Source of the DNA: Fibrobacterota bacterium
GTDB taxonomy: Bacteria; Fibrobacterota; Fibrobacteria; UBA11236
DNA length: 64,000 nt
Direction: 5' to 3'
Assembly: GCA_019509785.1 (NCBI GenBank)
Contig: JAEKLQ010000021.1
Coordinates: 1 to 64,000 of the forward strand
The notes below the pieces were generated by a model that saw only the letters and a program-made list of their open reading frames with translations, did no database searches and was not told the origin of the DNA. Both the position numbers and the translations under genes were made by a program. Below are positions 60,308 to 64,000 of this stretch, one piece after another. The first letter of the stretch is position 1, and each line of letters opens with the position of its first letter.

Positions 60308-61116
60308 GCGACCCTCCGGTAGACGGAAGGGAGCACGCTCTGGAAACCGGTCGTCAGCCCGGTAAGGCTTTCGGAATGCCCGACGATGAGGAAGGCGCCC
60401 GGGGCGAGCAGGCGATGGAACTCTTCCAATAGCCGTTGGCGCACGGGATTGTCGAAGTAGATCATCACGTTGCGGCAGAAGATGAAATCCATGGGTCCGC
60501 GCATGGGGAACGGGGGCGTCGCGAGGTTGAGGCGGGCGAAACGGAGCAGGGCCCGGAGCTCGGGGCGCGCCGACCACAGCGGCTCATCGCGGCCGCCGAC
60601 GCGATCGAAGTACCGCTGGGCGAAGCCCGGGGGCAGGGCTTCGATGCGGGCCTTGGCGTATTTCCCTTCCTTAGCCGCATGGAGGACGCGGGTCGAGATG
60701 TCGGTGGCGAGGATCTTGATATCGCAAGCGGGATCGGGCTGGCATTCGCGCACCGTCATCGCCAGGGTATACGGCTCTTCGCCCGTGGAAGCCGCGGCGC
60801 ACCAGATACGCAGGCGGTTCCGTCCGGTCTTCAACAGCTCTTCCAAACGCGCCCGCAGGAATTCGAAGTGGACCGGTTCGCGGAAGAAGCTGGTGACGTT
60901 GGTGGAGATGGCATCCAGCATCAAGGTCATCTCTTCTTCGCCGCCTTTGCCCTTCACCCAATCGAGATATTCCGGAAAGCGCGTCAGGCCCAATTGGCGC
61001 ATGCGCTTTCCGATGCGGGATCCGACCAGGGCCTGCTTGCCTTCGCCCAGGACTATCCCGCTCCGGCCGTAGACCAGATCGCGGAAGGCCTCGAAAGAGC
61101 GCGCGTCGATATCCAT
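60304..61116 (-). CDS. cheR: Chemotaxis protein-glutamate methyltransferase CheR
   Basis: The 270-residue protein has the N-terminal helical domain (FEAFRDLVYGRSGIVLGEGK) and the SAM-binding domain with TNVTSFFREPVHFEFL, RIWCAAASTGEEPYTLAM near 108, ILATDIS and FIFCRNVMIYFD near 210. It ends with the usual GHSESL loop. It methylates MCP glutamates. The ATG at 61116 lies 2 nt after the stop of the porin-like gene. No TPR extension is present. Confidence 0.94.
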   Translation of the reverse strand: MDIDARSFEAFRDLVYGRSGIVLGEGKQALVGSRIGKRMRQLGLTRFPEYLDWVKGKGGEEEMTLMLDAISTNVTSFFREPVHFEFLRARLEELLKTGRNRLRIWCAAASTGEEPYTLAMTVRECQPDPACDIKILATDISTRVLHAAKEGKYAKARIEALPPGFAQRYFDRVGGRDEPLWSARPELRALLRFARLNLATPPFPMRGPMDFIFCRNVMIYFDNPVRQRLLEEFHRLLAPGAFLIVGHSESLTGLTTGFQSVLPSVYRRVA

Positions 61117-61118
61117 GC

Positions 61119-62648
61119 TTATTTCAGGGACGACGTGATACGGACCCCGGCGGAAAAAGCGTTGGCGTCCGGATCGGTCGCATCCGAATAGAGGCCGGCT
61201 TCCAGGCGCGCCTTTCCCCACGCTTTGCGGACATAGGCGTTATACAGGATTTCCTTGTCCTTGCCGGCCACCTTCCGGTTCGGCGACCATTCGGCTTCCA
61301 GTGACAAGGCATCGAGATACTTGCCCATCGGCGGGCGGATGCCCAATAGCAAAGGCGTATCATCCGCCTTACCGTCCGCCTGCAGGACGGCGCCTTCGGC
61401 GAAAGCCTGCCAACCCGCGCCCAAGGGGCTCAGCACGCCGGCATCGAAGCGCTGGAGGATAGGGGCGTCCGGATATTTCCAGCCATCGAATACGTTCGCG
61501 CGGTATCCCAGCATGGCCTGCAAACCGGACGGGGCCGTGAACTTCTGGAGCGCGCGCAGGAAGCCGCGATCCAGCTTCTTATCCGATGCGCCCAACAGAA
61601 CCGACGAGGACCAAGCCTTATTGCTCCAAGTCCCTTCCGTGGCGTTATGCACCGCGGGCCGCGCCAGGAAAGCCCCCGACGGGCCCAGGTCGATGTAATT
61701 CCCGTAAGTGGCGCTCTGGCTTTCCTGGGTTTCGAAGCGACCGAACCTTATTCCGAAGGCGCCGGGCGTGAAGCGGACCCAAGCGTGGTTCACCAATAGC
61801 TTGGAAGACGGCTGGGTCTGGGTCTTGAGGGCGCCTTGGCCGGTCGTGTCGAAAGTCGCGCCCGTCAGGGGTTCGTAACCGAATCCTTCCGGGAAGATGC
61901 GCAGGTTCACCTTGGACTGGAATCCCGGGCTCTTGTATTCGGTCCCGATGTTCACCCGTCCCCAGAAATTATCCAGGTTGTCTTGCTTGGAGCCGGTGGC
62001 GAAGCGCCTTTCGCCTTGGATTTGCACATCGCCGAGGACGGTCAGCGCCGGAGGCAACGGGGATGAGGCGGGAACCGTAGCCGGCCCGGCGGGCAAGGCC
62101 GGAAGCTTAGCAGCCGGGGCAGCGGATGGAGCGGGTGACGGGGACGCGGGCGGGGTGGAAGCGCGCGTCGACTGGAGCAATGCCGTCAGCTCCCGCATTT
62201 CTTTCCGCAAAGCGCGCAGGTCGCCCTGCCCGGTCGTATCGGCATCGGGATGCGCCGGGACCCCGGCGGATGCGGCCACGGGGGCCCCAGTAACCTTCTG
62301 GTTACCCCCATCCGGAGGCAGGGATGATTTGGCGGCGCGGGCGCGCTCGGCCGCCTCTAGGGCGGAGATCCTCGCGCTCAAGGAATCGTAGCGCGCGGTC
62401 AAGGCCGGCAGAAGGGAATCGGCCTTGGATCGGGCCGCTTTCGATGCGGGAGCGCCTTGGGCGACCGCTTTCCGCAGCTTGCCCATTTCCCCTTCGAATT
62501 GTCCCATCTGGAATTGCAAATCATTGAGACCCTTTTCCACTTGCGAAAGCTCCTGGGACCGGGCCGGAGCGGCGAGCAGGACGGCGAAGACGGCCGCCCA
62601 CGCTGTACGGCCTACCTGACGGCCCTGCTTCGATTCGGAAACGTGCAC
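61119..62648 (-). CDS. Coiled-coil porin-like outer-membrane protein within the chemotaxis operon
   Basis: The 509-residue product has a signal peptide (~1-31, ending APARSQ). A coiled coil (~32-110, with LRALRKEMREL later) could span the periplasm or bind peptidoglycan, and a Pro/Ala linker (~160-200) follows. The C-terminal half (~200-509) is of phosphate-selective porin type (GDVQIQGERRF, RVNIGTEYKSPGFQSKVNLR, LLVNHAWVRFTPGAFGIRFGRF). It starts at a GTG directly after the MCP stop with AAAGGAGG upstream. An MCP, this protein and CheR are co-transcribed, unusual company for a porin; it may supply the attractant the MCP senses. That is inference. Confidence 0.8.
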   Translation of the reverse strand: MHVSESKQGRQVGRTAWAAVFAVLLAAPARSQELSQVEKGLNDLQFQMGQFEGEMGKLRKAVAQGAPASKAARSKADSLLPALTARYDSLSARISALEAAERARAAKSSLPPDGGNQKVTGAPVAASAGVPAHPDADTTGQGDLRALRKEMRELTALLQSTRASTPPASPSPAPSAAPAAKLPALPAGPATVPASSPLPPALTVLGDVQIQGERRFATGSKQDNLDNFWGRVNIGTEYKSPGFQSKVNLRIFPEGFGYEPLTGATFDTTGQGALKTQTQPSSKLLVNHAWVRFTPGAFGIRFGRFETQESQSATYGNYIDLGPSGAFLARPAVHNATEGTWSNKAWSSSVLLGASDKKLDRGFLRALQKFTAPSGLQAMLGYRANVFDGWKYPDAPILQRFDAGVLSPLGAGWQAFAEGAVLQADGKADDTPLLLGIRPPMGKYLDALSLEAEWSPNRKVAGKDKEILYNAYVRKAWGKARLEAGLYSDATDPDANAFSAGVRITSSLK

Positions 62649-64000
62649 TCAGACCTCCTTTAAATCCGCGTAATCCATGGGAATGACTTGTCTCGGCCTC
62701 ATCGCATTTCCCTTGCCGCGCGCGACCGGCGCCCAGTCGCCGCGGGGCCTGGAAACGACTTTCCCGGCATTTGGGGATGCGGCAACCCGCGTGCCCCCGC
62801 CTTTCACGATCCCAATCAACACCTGTAACATGTCGCCCAGTTCCTTGGCCTGGGCGGCCAATTCCTCGCTGGCGCTGGCCGACTCTTCCGCGTTGGCCGC
62901 ATTCGATTGGGTCAGCTTATCCATCTGCGTCACCGCCGTGCCGATTTGCTCGATGCCCTTGCTTTGCTCATCGCTCGCCGCCGAGACTTCGCCGATGAGC
63001 TGGGCCAATTTCTGCACGCTCTCCACGATCTGGGAGAGCATGTTCCCCACCTCGCTGGAAACCGCCACGCCGTTGTCGGCGTTCTGCTGGCTCTCCTCGA
63101 TTAGGGCGGCGGTATTCTTGGCCGCTTCGGCGCTGCGCTGCGCCAGATTACGGACTTCTTCGGCCACCACCGCGAAGCCCTTGCCCGCGTCGCCGGCCCG
63201 CGCCGCTTCCACCGCCGCGTTCAAGGCCAATAGATTGGTCTGGAAGGCGATCTCGTCGATGGTCTTGATGATCTTCGCGGTCTGATCGGAGGAGCCCTTG
63301 ATCTTGTTGATGGCGTCGCCCATGCGCGTCATGGCTTCCCGGCTCTTTTCCACCGACTTCCGGGCCTCTATGGCCATGGCGTTAGCCTGGCGGGAATTCT
63401 CGCTGTTCTGCTTGGTCATGGAGGACATCTCCACCAAGGAAGCGGAGGTCTCTTCCAGGGAGGAGGCCTGTTCGCCGGCGCCTTGGGCCATTTGCTGGCT
63501 GGATTGGCTCACCTGGTTGGACGCCGAAGCAACCTCATCGCTGCCCGAGGTTAAACCGGAAATGACCCGGTTTAGCGCAGCCGTAATGGAACGGCCCAAG
63601 AAGAGGCTACCCGAAAGCACAAGGGCCACGCCCCCCAGTCCCAGCAGGGAAAGCAGAAGAGCTCCTCGGCTGATCTTGGCCCCGGCCAGGGTTTCGTCGC
63701 TCTTGTTGCGCTCGGTGGCCATGTCGACGATTTCCAGGATCGCGGCCCGATGCGCATCATAAGATGCCTTGAGGGGGCCTTGCAGCAGACGGGCGGCCTC
63801 GGCCCGGTCTTTCCTTAGGACCGCGGGGATGAATTGTTCGTCCCGGATCCGGAGGAAATCCATTCCGAGCCCGTAAGACTTCTCGACCAGGGTCGCTTTC
63901 AGGCTGCCCGGCTCCAGATCGCCGTTCCAGAAAGCGCGCCTGTCCTCGAAATCGGAGCGCAGGCCCTTGCCTCTCTCGATCAGCGCCCGCGCCGCTTCGG
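62649..64000 (-). CDS. Methyl-accepting chemotaxis protein (5' end outside window)
   Basis: The frame runs to the right edge, so the N-terminus is missing; 450 codons are visible. The visible part begins within a helical periplasmic sensor domain of 4HB type ([21 protein letters not shown]). One membrane helix ([18 protein letters not shown]), a short linker and a full cytoplasmic signalling hairpin with [19 protein letters not shown] and [15 protein letters not shown] follow. The adaptation helices are flanked by Gln/Glu-rich segments. It ends in a basic tail without the CheR-docking pentapeptide. It is the receptor for the CheR/D/Y/X/B products encoded downstream; cheA and cheW would be expected beyond the edge. 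Confidence 0.95.
   Translation of the reverse strand, partial: EAARALIERGKGLRSDFEDRRAFWNGDLEPGSLKATLVEKSYGLGMDFLRIRDEQFIPAVLRKDRAEAARLLQGPLKASYDAHRAAILEIVDMATERNKSDETLAGAKISRGALLLSLLGLGGVALVLSGSLFLGRSITAALNRVISGLTSGSDEVASASNQVSQSSQQMAQGAGEQASSLEETSASLVEMSSMTKQNSENSRQANAMAIEARKSVEKSREAMTRMGDAINKIKGSSDQTAKIIKTIDEIAFQTNLLALNAAVEAARAGDAGKGFAVVAEEVRNLAQRSAEAAKNTAALIEESQQNADNGVAVSSEVGNMLSQIVESVQKLAQLIGEVSAASDEQSKGIEQIGTAVTQMDKLTQSNAANAEESASASEELAAQAKELGDMLQVLIGIVKGGGTRVAASPNAGKVVSRPRGDWAPVARGKGNAMRPRQVIPMDYADLKEV

Overview
The window is a dense, high-G+C bacterial chromosome segment. I can support about 60 protein genes, one tRNA and several structured intergenic elements. The best taxonomic clue is the regulator at 56975-57823: it looks like the TIGR02147 family, known mainly from Fibrobacter. 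A GH44 glycanase, secreted proteins ending in a sorting-like beta domain, PKD lipoproteins and lipobox proteins point the same way. I read it as Fibrobacterota (FCB group), probably a metagenome-derived contig. That is an inference from gene content. Long antisense open frames are common here because of the G+C content and were left out.

Layout, left to right. 1-2.2 kb: an incomplete LamG/PA14 surface protein. 2.8-5.5 kb: argF followed by a small operon encoding a KaiC-like ATPase, two tiny membrane proteins and a lone receiver. 5.6-9.1 kb: housekeeping (ispE, tRNA-Gln, rplY, pth, a zinc-ribbon coiled coil) around a structured intergenic stretch. 9.1-15 kb: mutL with a degenerate endonuclease site, then a cysteine-biosynthesis operon (Rrf2 regulator, cysH, cysK, moeB-like). 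15-20.4 kb: an RHH/Doc toxin-antitoxin pair, a hybrid histidine kinase, a TauE/SafE permease, a DJ-1 protein and Hsp33. 20.6-23.8 kb: a pseudo-receiver/RsbW-like protein, dnaX with a ten-A slippery run, and ybaB. 23.9-29.2 kb: a hemX-hemA-hemC-hemD-hemL operon with overlapping genes for the C5 tetrapyrrole route. 29-31.6 kb: redox genes (peroxiredoxin, DsbA-like protein, cytochrome c).

31.7-38.1 kb holds two adjacent copies of an unnamed two-gene unit: a membrane protein with a conserved N-terminal domain, plus a PKD lipoprotein. 38.4-44.5 kb: a secreted sugar-dehydrogenase-like beta-propeller, then a FapA/DUF342 protein with a degenerate HD-GYP partner. 44.5-44.9 kb is non-coding and strongly structured, ending in a leader that could hide the ribosome-binding site of a VOC-family gene. 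46.5-52.1 kb is an island of CheX-like proteins, a second DUF342 protein, a pseudo-receiver, a CheY and a CheA-like Hpt/ATPase without CheW or P2 domains. 52-57.8 kb: a beta-barrel-like protein, a Nudix hydrolase, GH44, and a TIGR02147 regulator overlapping a lipoprotein gene. 57.9-64 kb is a minus-strand chemotaxis operon (MCP, coiled-coil porin, CheR, CheD, CheY, CheX-like, CheB) running off the right edge.

How the genes work together: the heme operon would feed the cytochrome c and other redox proteins. The cys operon supplies reduced sulfur under a probable Rrf2 sensor. The right half is mostly signalling (four free-standing or fused receivers, three CheX-like proteins, two DUF342 proteins, CheB/R/D and an MCP) together with cell-surface and polysaccharide-active proteins, as expected for a surface-associated polysaccharide degrader. 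No rRNA, insertion sequence, prophage or CRISPR array was seen.
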